Part shown: positions 33,701 to 43,024 of the stretch, piece by piece
Layout: the number at the start of each line of letters is the position of its first letter
Position numbering within the stretch: the first letter of the stretch is position 1
Source of the DNA: Bacillota bacterium
Lineage (GTDB): Bacteria > Bacillota > Clostridia > Lachnospirales > Lachnospiraceae
Direction: 5' to 3'
Assembly (NCBI GenBank): GCA_023421505.1
Contig: JAEZTJ010000082.1
Location: 1-64,000 of the forward strand
Length of the DNA: 64,000 nt
The notes under the pieces: generated by a model
Seen by the model: only the letters and a program-made list of their open reading frames with translations
The model's database searches: none
What the model was told of the DNA's origin: nothing
Made by a program: the position numbers and the translations under genes

Positions 33701-36172
33701 TTAATCATTCTTCTTAACTAAATGGATAACATTAATAGAATATTCAGATGCATGATAAATGAAATCTTTAGCGGCCCCACTTAGTTGAACTTCCTGATCG
33801 TGTACCTTAGTCGGTGCCTCCAGGGAATTTTCATCATATTTACTTCCAGTAAGTATGTTTACTTTATATTCACTCTCAACTTCGCAGTCAAGACTAATAT
33901 GAATGTCATCCTCAGCTGAAGCTATATTGACTATCTTTATAATAATCTCTCTCTCTGTGTCACTCACAACGGATGCCATAGCAGGAAAATGCGGAACTTC
34001 AACTTCCTGTATCATTTCGTCATTTACATATAGATAAATATATTTACCAGTAACAACATATTTAAATTTATTATATTCACCGCGTTTTAAGCATACTTTG
34101 GCCTCTTTCGTCAATGATACCGCTTTCGGATAACGCTTCTCTGTAAATGTACTGATACCTTCCTTAATTCTCCATTGAAAGGGGTTTACTACTCCTGCAT
34201 TCCACTCTCTTGGAGGATGAGTCTCATCACTTGTATACACTTCCTTGGAAATGCGAGAGCTATATACTCCAATTCCTATTTCACGGCCTTCCTCTTCAAG
34301 AATTTCGACTTCAAACGTACCTTCCGTTACTTCTTCGTCCTCTCCAAGTACCACCAGAATCTCATTTAAATCAGCATACATTCTTTTACTCTCTTCTAAT
34401 TGAGCTTCATCTGGTTTAGAAATAGTAAATCCTCCATCTATAGCCACTTCATGGCCCATCACCTCATGCACAGCATTTATAGGTTCCCCATTCCATAAAG
34501 CTTTCCGATATCGTACCCCTGCAGAGCCAAGTAAAGAGGGCATTCCCTTGACAGGGCGGTAGATAATTCCAGTTTCATCCTCTGACTCAACAACATAATC
34601 GCCACGACTTCCTCCAAATAATTTCCATGCATAATAGGTAGGAATACAATAGCTGTTCAGATTATCAAAAATCAAAAGGTTTGGATACCATGCATAATAA
34701 TGATAATTTTCTAGTAAGGGCGCATACGAAGCAAGTGAAACAAGATCCTGATTTCGTTCCACACCAATTAAAAACATTGCCTCACCAACTGCAGCATATA
34801 ACTGACCTACCGGGCCGCGAAGAACTGCAAGTTCACCCAGAAATACTTTAGGTCCTTTTCTGTCATAAGTATCATAAAAGTGAATGTTTTCCGCAAAGTA
34901 TTCCACAGAGCTATAATAATGTTCATCCACAATATCAACCGGAAGCTTCTTTTCCTCCACATGTTCATTTGCCACAAACTGAATTAAGGGATACTTCTCT
35001 TTTATTGTGTTATAGCATTTTAAATACCTCTCTTCATAAGCAGGACCAGAATTCTCATTCCCTATCTCGAGATAATTCATTTTGAACGGTTCCGGATGCC
35101 CCATAGCTGCTCGTACTTGTCCCCACTTACTGTCGGCAGGTGCTATAGCATACTCAATTGCATTAAGGGTATCCTGAAGCATCTCCTCAAAATCATCTCC
35201 TTCCATCAGCACAGAATTACGTGCCTGGCAGGTCATCCCGCAGTTAAATACATAAAGCGGTTCCATATCGAGATCTTCACATAGCTGTAAATATTCATGA
35301 AAACCAAGTCCATTCGTTGTGCGATAGTGCCACATTAACAAATGCCCAGGCCTTTCCCAAACAGGGCCTATGATATTCTTAAAGCGCATTGCTGTTGAGG
35401 GAGTAATTCCTTCTACGATACAGCCACCTGGAAAACGTAAAAATGTCGGATGCATGTCACGAAGCTTCTCAACCAAGTCTCTTCGTAGTCCATGCCCAAG
35501 ATAGGTATCCGCAGGCATTAATGATGTAAAGCCGAGCTTAACCTTTCCTCCATTCGGACAAGTTAGCACGAATTTTGCATTTCCTGCCGTTCTTACTGAC
35601 TTAAACTTAATATCATAACGTACATACCCGTTTCCTGACAACTCTATCTCTGCTTCAGTCTGTTTCCCGCAATCATCCTCAATGGATAGTATAACTTTTG
35701 TAGGCTCACCGACCTTTGCAAACATATAAAAATTATATAATTCTCCTTGCTTCTGGGGGACTCCTGCATATCCTGTATTATAAATAAACCCCTGGGGCTC
35801 AAAACAGATGGAAAGTGCAGCGCTTCGTTTTTCATTCAGCGTATCAATCCTATCAAGCTCCATAACCGCTCTCTCGCAATACCATGCCGGAATTGGAGTA
35901 TATTCTATATTATTATCACGGATCCATCTTGATAAGCCTTCTCCATGATTAAATTCATCCCTCCAACCGGAAGGAGTAATAATTGCATAATCATCCTCCC
36001 CTTCTGTAGTGCAGTCTATGGGTGGTATAGAATCATCAAAGGATCTATTACGTAACATTTCAGGATACAAGCCTCCATCTCCTGCTCTGTTAATATCCTC
36101 AAAGAAGATTCCATAAAGATTTTTAGCTATTGGAAAACGCTTTTCGCATGTTTTAATTTTAATTTTACTCAT
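33701..36172 (-). CDS. GH51 alpha-L-arabinofuranosidase, large multidomain type
   Basis: 823 residues, no signal peptide, much longer than the 500-residue GH51 enzymes elsewhere in the window. Order: short start GIFFEDINRAGDGGLYPEM; an inserted beta-sandwich (about 80-215, carbohydrate-binding-like); the TIM barrel with FLRFPGGCIVEG, LEIGNENSGP (acid/base) and FLGELAVLRGP (nucleophile); then a C-terminal beta domain with an added lectin-like sandwich (about 600-770). This layout resembles the fungal/plant-type GH51 group. It is the first gene after the ABC importer, across a 19-bp hairpin. Confidence 0.87.
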   Translation of the reverse strand: MSKIKIKTCEKRFPIAKNLYGIFFEDINRAGDGGLYPEMLRNRSFDDSIPPIDCTTEGEDDYAIITPSGWRDEFNHGEGLSRWIRDNNIEYTPIPAWYCERAVMELDRIDTLNEKRSAALSICFEPQGFIYNTGYAGVPQKQGELYNFYMFAKVGEPTKVILSIEDDCGKQTEAEIELSGNGYVRYDIKFKSVRTAGNAKFVLTCPNGGKVKLGFTSLMPADTYLGHGLRRDLVEKLRDMHPTFLRFPGGCIVEGITPSTAMRFKNIIGPVWERPGHLLMWHYRTTNGLGFHEYLQLCEDLDMEPLYVFNCGMTCQARNSVLMEGDDFEEMLQDTLNAIEYAIAPADSKWGQVRAAMGHPEPFKMNYLEIGNENSGPAYEERYLKCYNTIKEKYPLIQFVANEHVEEKKLPVDIVDEHYYSSVEYFAENIHFYDTYDRKGPKVFLGELAVLRGPVGQLYAAVGEAMFLIGVERNQDLVSLASYAPLLENYHYYAWYPNLLIFDNLNSYCIPTYYAWKLFGGSRGDYVVESEDETGIIYRPVKGMPSLLGSAGVRYRKALWNGEPINAVHEVMGHEVAIDGGFTISKPDEAQLEESKRMYADLNEILVVLGEDEEVTEGTFEVEILEEEGREIGIGVYSSRISKEVYTSDETHPPREWNAGVVNPFQWRIKEGISTFTEKRYPKAVSLTKEAKVCLKRGEYNKFKYVVTGKYIYLYVNDEMIQEVEVPHFPAMASVVSDTEREIIIKIVNIASAEDDIHISLDCEVESEYKVNILTGSKYDENSLEAPTKVHDQEVQLSGAAKDFIYHASEYSINVIHLVKKND

Positions 36173-36233
36173 AACAACCGCCTTTTTGATAAAAAATAAT
36201 TAATTAAAATAATTTTACATATTATTTTAAATG

Positions 36234-36281
36234 CGAAAAGCTCCATATATGAAACTTCCGTATCATATATGGAGCTTTTCG
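36234..36281 (-). terminator. 19-bp perfect hairpin between binding protein and GH51 genes
   Basis: The arms at 36234-36252 and 36263-36281 pair perfectly over 19 bp with a 10-base loop. The T-run after it on the minus strand is weak (CATTTAAAATAAT). It may stabilise the upstream binding-protein mRNA and cut down transcription of the enzymes. Confidence 0.65.
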
Positions 36282-36341
36282 TGAATAATTAAATCTATGA
36301 CACTATAGAAGCTCTGTTATAATTATCACGATCTAAGCGAA

Positions 36342-38135
36342 TTATTTTAATGCTGCAGCTCTAGCATCTACAACCTTCTGATATTTAGCCTTATCGAATT
36401 CAACTAACTGTGCCCAGCCAAGACCATCTAACTGTGTCTTCATATCTTCCCATAAGCTCTTAAACTCGTCTTCGCTGCTTGCATAGATCATCTTCCAGGA
36501 GGTATCACATATTAAAGTAGCACACTGGCTACGAATTAATCCTATATCAGTAGAATCAGTTGGCAGAATGATATTTACGTTAGGTACAGGCTTTAATTGT
36601 CCTGTTTTCGTCAAATATGCCACTTCATTTTCAGCACCATATTTTTCAGCCCAAGCCTTTGTCATAGTTGTCTTATTTGCTTCAAGATAAGATGCCCAGT
36701 AATTAAAAACATAACTCTCACCTGTGTTAGGATTAATAGATACGGCATGTAATGGCCACTGATTAATCTTACTGTTACCATCATCAAATCCGCCACCGCC
36801 CCACTCTTCTGAAACCGGACGATTTTCCATTAAGCCATACAGACCATTTTCAGTAAGTGTATATTTACCATCAGCACCTTTTGTATAACTCCAATCCGGA
36901 ATACCAGCATGCAGATACTCAAGGCCTTCAGGACTTGATAACCAATCTAAAAATTCAATCGCTCTTGCTCTGTCATTTCCCTCTAATTTGGAACCGATGG
37001 ATATCGCTCTACCATCACCGTAATAAGAATCGGAAGCTTGATAGTAATGCATATCTGCAACCGGTGCATAAATATAAGCATTATTCTCATTAGCACGTTC
37101 CGGTGTATTCCAGAAACCTCTCTGCCAATTATACCAGAATAATAATACCTGTTTATTCTTCATCTTTGTACATGCGCTATCCCAATTCTGAGTAGCAGAG
37201 TCAGGATCAACCAGGCCTCTTTGATTTGCCTTGAAGAAGAAATTAAGAATTTTTAAATATTCACTATCGTCAACGGTAAGCTCCTTCATATCACCATTCG
37301 TACCAAGAAGGATTGAACCGTCAACCTCGTATCCATAGGTTTTTGTCAACTGAGTTGCTGTCTCAATAGTAATCTGTGTTCCTCCCTTATCCCAACTAGG
37401 CCATAAGGAAAGTGCATAATTTGGATCCCCTGCATCATTAGTAGGATGTGCTTTCTGTATTTTTTCCATTGCATCTAATAAATCATCTAAATTCTTCAAC
37501 TCAGGAGCACCTATTTCAGTATAATAATCCCAAGGAAGCATCGGACTGATATATACAGTATCTTCAGAGTAAGTAGTTGGGGAAGTATTGGTCATTTGAC
37601 ATGGCAAACCATAGATTATTCCTGCTTCATTACCCTCTAACCCTGAGTTAAAGGTTTTATACTGGTCATAATATTGTTTCAAATTCGGGCTATTTTGAAC
37701 ATCTTCTGAAATATCAGCTATCAATCCTGCTTTAATACACTCCTGAAGCTGAGGATTATCCAACAAAATAATGTCACCTAAACTACCTGCAGCCGTACGT
37801 GTCTGATAAAGAGCTTCTCCATCTCCGGATGCCTGCGGAGCGATAATATTCAACTCTAGATTGAACTTATCCTTAACAACTTTTCCAAACCAACCGCTCT
37901 GAACCCCCTGATAGTTGGCTGCAACATCATAAAATTCTAATTGAAGCGTCTTTGAGTGATCGATTGTCGTCGAAGTATCAGACGTAGAATCAGCTGCCCC
38001 CTGTGTTGCTTCTGCACCAGCTGTAGGCTTAGTATCATTTGATTTGTTATCCTCTTTCTTACTACATCCAGAAAGAGCAAAAGAAAATACTAATACTGCA
38101 ACTAACATTAATGAAACTATTTTTCTTTTTTTCAT
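36342..38135 (-). CDS. ABC sugar-binding lipoprotein (LplA-like, CUT1)
   Basis: 597 residues. The signal peptide ends in the lipobox ALSGC with C24 as the lipidated cysteine, followed by a Ser/Thr/Asp-rich linker. The length and fragments (LQLEFYDVAANYQG, EFLDWLSSPEGLEYL) match the large LplA/YtcQ-type binding proteins for oligosaccharides. It would deliver plant oligosaccharides to the two permeases upstream. GGAGGG precedes the ATG. It is followed by a strong hairpin, as is common after highly expressed binding-protein genes. Confidence 0.9.
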   Translation of the reverse strand: MKKRKIVSLMLVAVLVFSFALSGCSKKEDNKSNDTKPTAGAEATQGAADSTSDTSTTIDHSKTLQLEFYDVAANYQGVQSGWFGKVVKDKFNLELNIIAPQASGDGEALYQTRTAAGSLGDIILLDNPQLQECIKAGLIADISEDVQNSPNLKQYYDQYKTFNSGLEGNEAGIIYGLPCQMTNTSPTTYSEDTVYISPMLPWDYYTEIGAPELKNLDDLLDAMEKIQKAHPTNDAGDPNYALSLWPSWDKGGTQITIETATQLTKTYGYEVDGSILLGTNGDMKELTVDDSEYLKILNFFFKANQRGLVDPDSATQNWDSACTKMKNKQVLLFWYNWQRGFWNTPERANENNAYIYAPVADMHYYQASDSYYGDGRAISIGSKLEGNDRARAIEFLDWLSSPEGLEYLHAGIPDWSYTKGADGKYTLTENGLYGLMENRPVSEEWGGGGFDDGNSKINQWPLHAVSINPNTGESYVFNYWASYLEANKTTMTKAWAEKYGAENEVAYLTKTGQLKPVPNVNIILPTDSTDIGLIRSQCATLICDTSWKMIYASSEDEFKSLWEDMKTQLDGLGWAQLVEFDKAKYQKVVDARAAALK

Positions 38136-38191
38136 AATTAACCCTCCATTCTTAATTTATATATAAAAAGATGTTTTCATCCTCCTATATC

Positions 38192-39112
38192 TTAGCCCTT
38201 TACTGCTCCAATCATGATGCCCTTTACAAAATATCTCTGAAAGATCGGATATATCAGTAAAATTGGTGCCACTACAAGAATTGTTACAGTCATACGAATA
38301 GATGTAGCTGTTTGTACTGTGGCTACTGCTGCGGCTACTGAAGATCCGCTTGAAGAATTGACTAACTGTTTTAAAGAGCTAGCTTGATTAATATACTGAT
38401 AAAGAATAAACTGTAAGCTATATAGCTTATTATTGGTCATTAAGAGTAGTGTATCTTGAAATGCATTCCATTGATTTACAGCAGCGAAGATAGCTACCGT
38501 AGCCATAATCGGCTTAATAACCGGTATAATAACCTTGAAAAACACCTTTAAAGTTCCGGCTCCATCAATCTCTGCGGCTTGCTGCAACTCCTTTGGTATT
38601 GATTCGACAAAGGTCTTTGCTAATATAATAAAAAATGGTGAAACAATTGTAGGTAAAACATATCCCCAGAAATTATTCGTCAGATGTAAATTATTCATTG
38701 TGATATACCAGGGGATAATACCTGCATTAAAGTACATTGTGACAATCACAAAACGATACCAAAATTTTCTACGCCACATCGTTTCTCTTGTAAACATAAA
38801 ACCCAAGAATGCAGTAGCAACTACGGTCAAAGACGTTCCTATCACTGTTCTTCCTACAGAAATCATAGTGGCATTAAATAGACCAGGTATTTTAACTGCT
38901 TTCAAATAGTTTTGAATATGTAATTGCTTCGGATAGAACATAATTAAGCCCTTTTGACTTAAAACATTGGAGCTAATGGTATTAATGAAAATATAATAAA
39001 ATGGGTATACGCAAGCAAAAGCAAATGCGGCAAAAAAGGTATAGGTTAATACACTGATTAATACATCTCCTGCACTTCGCTTTTGACGTATTTTATTTTT
39101 CTGAATCTTCAT
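38192..39112 (-). CDS. ABC sugar permease (LplC-like)
   Basis: 306 residues with six membrane helices and the inner-membrane EAA loop (QAAEIDGAGTLKVFFKVIIP), which docks the ATPase. It is the second permease of a CUT1-type importer. The N-terminal segment is typical of LplC/CarbP partners of LplA-type binding proteins. GGAGG lies ahead of the ATG, and the gene is 16 bases after the first permease gene. Confidence 0.92.
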   Translation of the reverse strand: MKIQKNKIRQKRSAGDVLISVLTYTFFAAFAFACVYPFYYIFINTISSNVLSQKGLIMFYPKQLHIQNYLKAVKIPGLFNATMISVGRTVIGTSLTVVATAFLGFMFTRETMWRRKFWYRFVIVTMYFNAGIIPWYITMNNLHLTNNFWGYVLPTIVSPFFIILAKTFVESIPKELQQAAEIDGAGTLKVFFKVIIPVIKPIMATVAIFAAVNQWNAFQDTLLLMTNNKLYSLQFILYQYINQASSLKQLVNSSSGSSVAAAVATVQTATSIRMTVTILVVAPILLIYPIFQRYFVKGIMIGAVKG

Positions 39113-39128
39113 AATGCTTCCTCCCTAA

Positions 39129-40049
39129 TTATAAAAAGCTCTCTCCTCTTATCAGCTTTGACATACGATTTGCAATAAAAAGCAAAATCAAACTGATCGC
39201 ACTCTTCAAAATACTTAATGCTGTAGCAACAGAATAACTACCACTTCCCATAGCCAAGTTGAATACATACAAATCCAAAACTTGTATATGATCTTTATTA
39301 AAAGCATTTTGAAATACGTAATACTGCTCCATACCATTAGAAAGAAAACTTGCAATAGCAAGCATTAATAATACAAAATAAGTAGGTAAAATAGACGGGA
39401 TCGTTATGTATCTAATTCTCTGCATTCTGGTAGCACCATCCACCTTAGAAGCTTCATACAGCTCTTCATCAATACCAGTAATTGCTGCAATATACATAAT
39501 AGCAGCCCATCCAAGATTCTTCCACGTCAGCCATAACCACTGTGTAAACCAAACATTGTTCGGGGATTGGAGAAACATAATTGGCTTATCAATTACCCCC
39601 CAAGAAATCAACAGGTGATTCACCAAACCTGTACTGTTAAATATATTGAATGCAACAGAATATACCAATACCCAGCTAATAAAATTAGGAATTGTAGTAA
39701 CTGTCTGAACTATTTTACGAAAAGGCACGCACTTGATTTCATTTAAAAATACTGCAAAAATCATCGGAAGCCATGAAGTACCGACTGTAATTCCGCTCAT
39801 AACCAGTGTATTTGTAAGCACATTTAATATTTGTTTCGTTTTCACAGGATTCGCTACAAGTGACTGGAACCATTTAAAACCTACAAAATCATCCATGGTC
39901 ATAGGCTTCGGTGGTCTATAATCAAAAAAAGCATAAACCCACCCATAAAGTGGATAGTAGGCAAAAATTGCTATCAGTATAATGAATGGAAGTATATAAA
40001 GAAATTCTTTATATGATCTAATTTTCCTTTTGTTTGTAGTTAATTTCAT
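39129..40049 (-). CDS. ABC sugar permease (LplB-like)
   Basis: About 306 residues with six membrane helices and the EAA loop (YEASKVDGATRMQRIRYITIP). It pairs with the next gene to form the channel. Two ATGs (40052 and 40049) follow AAGGAG; the second has the better spacing. No ATP-binding subunit is encoded nearby, as is common in Firmicute CUT1 importers that share a MsmK-type ATPase encoded elsewhere. Confidence 0.92.
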   Translation of the reverse strand: MKLTTNKRKIRSYKEFLYILPFIILIAIFAYYPLYGWVYAFFDYRPPKPMTMDDFVGFKWFQSLVANPVKTKQILNVLTNTLVMSGITVGTSWLPMIFAVFLNEIKCVPFRKIVQTVTTIPNFISWVLVYSVAFNIFNSTGLVNHLLISWGVIDKPIMFLQSPNNVWFTQWLWLTWKNLGWAAIMYIAAITGIDEELYEASKVDGATRMQRIRYITIPSILPTYFVLLMLAIASFLSNGMEQYYVFQNAFNKDHIQVLDLYVFNLAMGSGSYSVATALSILKSAISLILLFIANRMSKLIRGESFL

Positions 40050-40492
40050 CATATTTCTCCTTTTTATAGTAATAATTCAATTTACTATTTAAGATGAATT
40101 CATGTATAGATTTTATCAGTAGTGCAACCTAATTCATCTTTCCCTTTTGGATATCTTTAATACCCCGTATTACCTCCCCATTATTTAATACTTCTTGCGA
40201 TATCATCATTACAGTTCTTTATGTGATATAATGTGTCAAACTGCATAAATCGTATATCTATTTTAATTACAAATTTGTTAATTTGTTTCAACAAAATAAT
40301 TATAAAAAAAATACAAATGTGAAACAATGATATATTTTCATCTTTAATTGAACTATTCATACACAATTATGATATATCCTCAGATTAATAAGTTATATTG
40401 GGATTTACCCTCTCGATCGATCAAAGGAAGCAGTCCAAATAATACGGGCCATGTAATCTCAATTCAGCTGATTTCATGGTCCGTATCGCTTA
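40050..40492. other. Intergenic region upstream of ABC importer
   Basis: About 440 very A+T-rich bases hold the promoter region of the importer operon. On the minus strand there is a TTGACA around 40240 and several TATA-like boxes, but no well-spaced pair I would defend. CAAATT-TGTT-AATTTG (40270-40285) is a perfect inverted repeat and a candidate regulator site. The terminator of the AraC gene lies at 40442-40486. No gene is seen. Confidence 0.4.
40442..40486 (-). terminator. Terminator-like hairpin after first AraC gene
   Basis: The arms ATACGGGCCATG and CATGGTCCGTAT pair over 12 bp with one G-T pair, 6 bases beyond the AraC stop. The T-run is weak. Confidence 0.55.
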
Positions 40493-41263
40493 TTATAATT
40501 GATTCGGTGTATTTCTGAAACGATTAGGGGTTACTCCAGTTATCTTTTTGAATTGCCGAAAAAAATGCTCAATATTACGATAACCACATAACGTAACTAT
40601 CTCAGAAATAGAATAATTTTCATATAATAAATATTTTTTAGCAAGATTAATGCGACTGTTAATGACATCATCCATACAGGTAACACCGAAAGTATTCTTA
40701 TAGATATCTTCAAGATAACCCACACTGATGTTAAGCCTCTCAGCCATTTTGGAAACTGTCCAATCCTTATTGGGATTAAAATATACATCCATCTTCAATT
40801 CATTGAGACTTTTATGCAGGGGAGTTGTCTGTCTGTAGTTATAAGATTCCAACAGCTTATTGATCAGAATCCTTAACAGATAATCAATGGAAATATCTTT
40901 ATAATTATTATTTAGAATATGTTCCTTAACCAGCAACTGATATATTTTTTGGCAAAAAGCAGGATCATGTACACTAAAGGGTACTCCAGTCGGAAGCGGT
41001 AAAGTTGTAATATATATTTCATCCGTATCAAACCGAATCCAGTCATCTGAATACCGGTCTCCCGAAGCCCTATAATAAATTCTTTGATGAGGTTCATACA
41101 AGATCACACTGTTAGCAGGATATTCTTTGTACTCATTATCAACCAGGAATATAGCTGGCGTCAGTGTTAATACAAGCAGCCAGCAATCATGCCCTTCCGG
41201 TACATTAAAAACAAAATCCGATGAATGTGTGGTATCGTATTCCACATATCTTATTTGTATCAT
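40493..41263 (-). CDS. AraC-family transcriptional regulator
   Basis: 256 residues: an N-terminal cupin-type sensor domain (WLLVLTLTPAIFLVDNEYKEYPANSVILYEP) and two C-terminal helix-turn-helix motifs (WTVSKMAERLNISVGYLEDIYKN and YSISEIVTLCGYRNIEHFFRQFKKITG). It probably senses an arabinose- or xylose-derived sugar and drives the neighbouring operons. It lies between the importer operon and the GH27 gene. GGAGG precedes the ATG by 6 bases. Confidence 0.92.
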   Translation of the reverse strand: MIQIRYVEYDTTHSSDFVFNVPEGHDCWLLVLTLTPAIFLVDNEYKEYPANSVILYEPHQRIYYRASGDRYSDDWIRFDTDEIYITTLPLPTGVPFSVHDPAFCQKIYQLLVKEHILNNNYKDISIDYLLRILINKLLESYNYRQTTPLHKSLNELKMDVYFNPNKDWTVSKMAERLNISVGYLEDIYKNTFGVTCMDDVINSRINLAKKYLLYENYSISEIVTLCGYRNIEHFFRQFKKITGVTPNRFRNTPNQL

Positions 41264-41606
41264 ATCATTCCTCCAAAAATAATAATTTTATACTCCCAAG
41301 AAAGCATTAATTTAAAATTGCCATGTATTGCTCTAGGCCATGCTTAATAGTAAAACGAATAAATCTTCCTAGCTTTGTGCATGTTGCTAAAGCAATTATA
41401 ACAAAAAAAATATAATTATCCAAATCTTAAATTCATTAATTAGTGGATTTTGTACAGGATTTATCGCAATATTTTTCCATTATTGTTAATATTTAATATT
41501 GTTGACATTATTATTAAGACATAAAAAATTATTTTAATAATGATATTCGTCATTTTGCACAATTCTAAACATACCATATTTTTCATTAATTTTGTATGCG
41601 ATATGA
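41264..41606. other. A+T-rich intergenic region with no gene
   Basis: About 340 bases of very high A+T content lie between the first AraC start and the GH27 stop. It must hold the AraC promoter, but no well-spaced minus-strand -35/-10 pair stands out. A plus-strand TTGACA near 41502 has no gene after it. Confidence 0.4.
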
Positions 41607-42899
41607 CTACTCATGAATTAATTTAAATAGCTTCGCTCCATGAGTTAATATCATAACCTCAAAAACACTACTTAAATTCTTAAAAATATCCCCACTCCAT
41701 AGTTCCTCAAAAATGAAATCGTTAAAGGAATCCATAGTTAATTCCTCCGGAGTAATAGTAATACTTCTCGCTTCATCGCTTAGGTTAAATAAAGCCAAAT
41801 ATAAGACATCTTCCTCTATCCCTGTTGTGTACCAAATAGCCTGATGCTTATCCCGCATAACCTGTTTTGCTCCCGAAGAATAATTAAGTAGATGTAGAAC
41901 CTTTTCATTGGTCAAAATCTGTAGGGTTACTTCATCCAGTTTAGTTAACTCTGCTCCTAGCATAAGTGGAGAACGAAAGATACACCATAGCGTCATCATG
42001 GTGATCTGCTCTTCTCTTGTGAAATTTGTATAGCGTTCCTTTCCAAATCCCTTTCCTATATATCCTAGTGGCAGCATATCACAATCAGGAAAGCATCCTT
42101 CAAAAACATGATTCTGCCATAGCTCACATCGCTCGAACATGTTAACCAAGAGAGGCCAGCTATCCCAAAAATCATCTGTAATTCTCCACATGTTTGCATA
42201 TTTTTCATAGTGCCATGCTTTATTAATCAGAGCCGGTCCGGGTGAAAGACTAAGCACGATGGGGCGTCCGCAGTTCCTGATTGCATGATAAAGCATCTCC
42301 GTCTCTTTTTCAGCAGATTCCATATCATGCCTGCAGATATCATCACATTTTACAAAATCTACTCCCCACTGGGAATATAATTCAAAAATAGAGTTGTAAT
42401 ATTCTTGTGCTCCCTCACTCTGAACCTCTATCCCATACATATCCGGATTCCAGAAGCAGATAGAGTAAGGATTGGCTATCTCATTTGCTTTCCTTTGTGT
42501 TCCCATCACCTTCATATGGTTATGGGCTGCTATTCTTGGTATACCTCTCATAATATGGATACCGAATTTAAGTCCCAGACTATGAATATAGTCCGCTAAG
42601 GGTTTAAAACCCTGTCCATTTACAGAAGAAGGAAACCGATCAGGACATGGGAGAAGTCTGGAATATTCGTCAATCTCCATCTTCCAGAAAGGTATATATT
42701 GGTATTTATCATTTTGTGTTCCCGTATCATAAGAATACCATTCGATATCTATGACGATATATTCCCAACCGTATTTCTTAAGATGAGCAGCCATATAATC
42801 AGCATTAGCCTTAATCTGCTCCTCATTTACCATAGTATTATAGTAATCATAACTATTCCATCCCATGGGAGGATTTATACAAACTTTATTTTTATCCAC
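41607..42899 (-). CDS. GH27 alpha-galactosidase / beta-L-arabinopyranosidase
   Basis: 430 residues, no signal peptide, GTG start 7 bases after AGGAGG. The GH27 barrel shows PPMGWNSYDYY, GWEYIVIDIEW, VDFVKCDDICRHD (nucleophile Asp) and WRITDDFWDSW (acid/base Asp). The family removes terminal alpha-D-galactose; some members act on beta-L-arabinopyranose, and some bacterial proteins of this type are still uncharacterised. The third position of the KCDD region and the long insert before it (IRRIAAHNHMKVMG-like loop) could affect specificity. It is the last gene of the GH51-GH127-GH43-GH27 group. Confidence 0.88.
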   Translation of the reverse strand: MDKNKVCINPPMGWNSYDYYNTMVNEEQIKANADYMAAHLKKYGWEYIVIDIEWYSYDTGTQNDKYQYIPFWKMEIDEYSRLLPCPDRFPSSVNGQGFKPLADYIHSLGLKFGIHIMRGIPRIAAHNHMKVMGTQRKANEIANPYSICFWNPDMYGIEVQSEGAQEYYNSIFELYSQWGVDFVKCDDICRHDMESAEKETEMLYHAIRNCGRPIVLSLSPGPALINKAWHYEKYANMWRITDDFWDSWPLLVNMFERCELWQNHVFEGCFPDCDMLPLGYIGKGFGKERYTNFTREEQITMMTLWCIFRSPLMLGAELTKLDEVTLQILTNEKVLHLLNYSSGAKQVMRDKHQAIWYTTGIEEDVLYLALFNLSDEARSITITPEELTMDSFNDFIFEELWSGDIFKNLSSVFEVMILTHGAKLFKLIHE

Positions 42900-42945
42900 A
42901 AAAAAGCCTCCTAATCATCAATTATTTGATATTCTATTTCCTTAA

Positions 42946-42986
42946 TAAAGGCCAGTTGCTCCGTAAATTTCCGGATAACTGACCTT
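42946..42986 (-). terminator. Hairpin between GH43 and GH27 genes
   Basis: The arms at 42946-42962 and 42970-42986 pair over about 17 bp with a few G-T pairs and mismatches. It may attenuate transcription before GH27 or be an mRNA-stabilising stem. The T-run is weak. Confidence 0.45.
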
Positions 42987-43024
42987 TTGTCTTTCATAAA
43001 CTAGTTTTATTTAAGCTAAGCTAT

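Noticed and set aside
36127..36145. GGAAAACGCTTTTC as a catabolite repression (cre) site
   Set aside because: It is inside the start of the GH51 coding region, and only 11 of 14 positions match in the best register. Too weak to call.
40220..40245. TTGACA-based promoter of the importer on the minus strand
   Set aside because: No acceptable -10 lies at 16-18 bases; the nearest TGTAAT is at 20.
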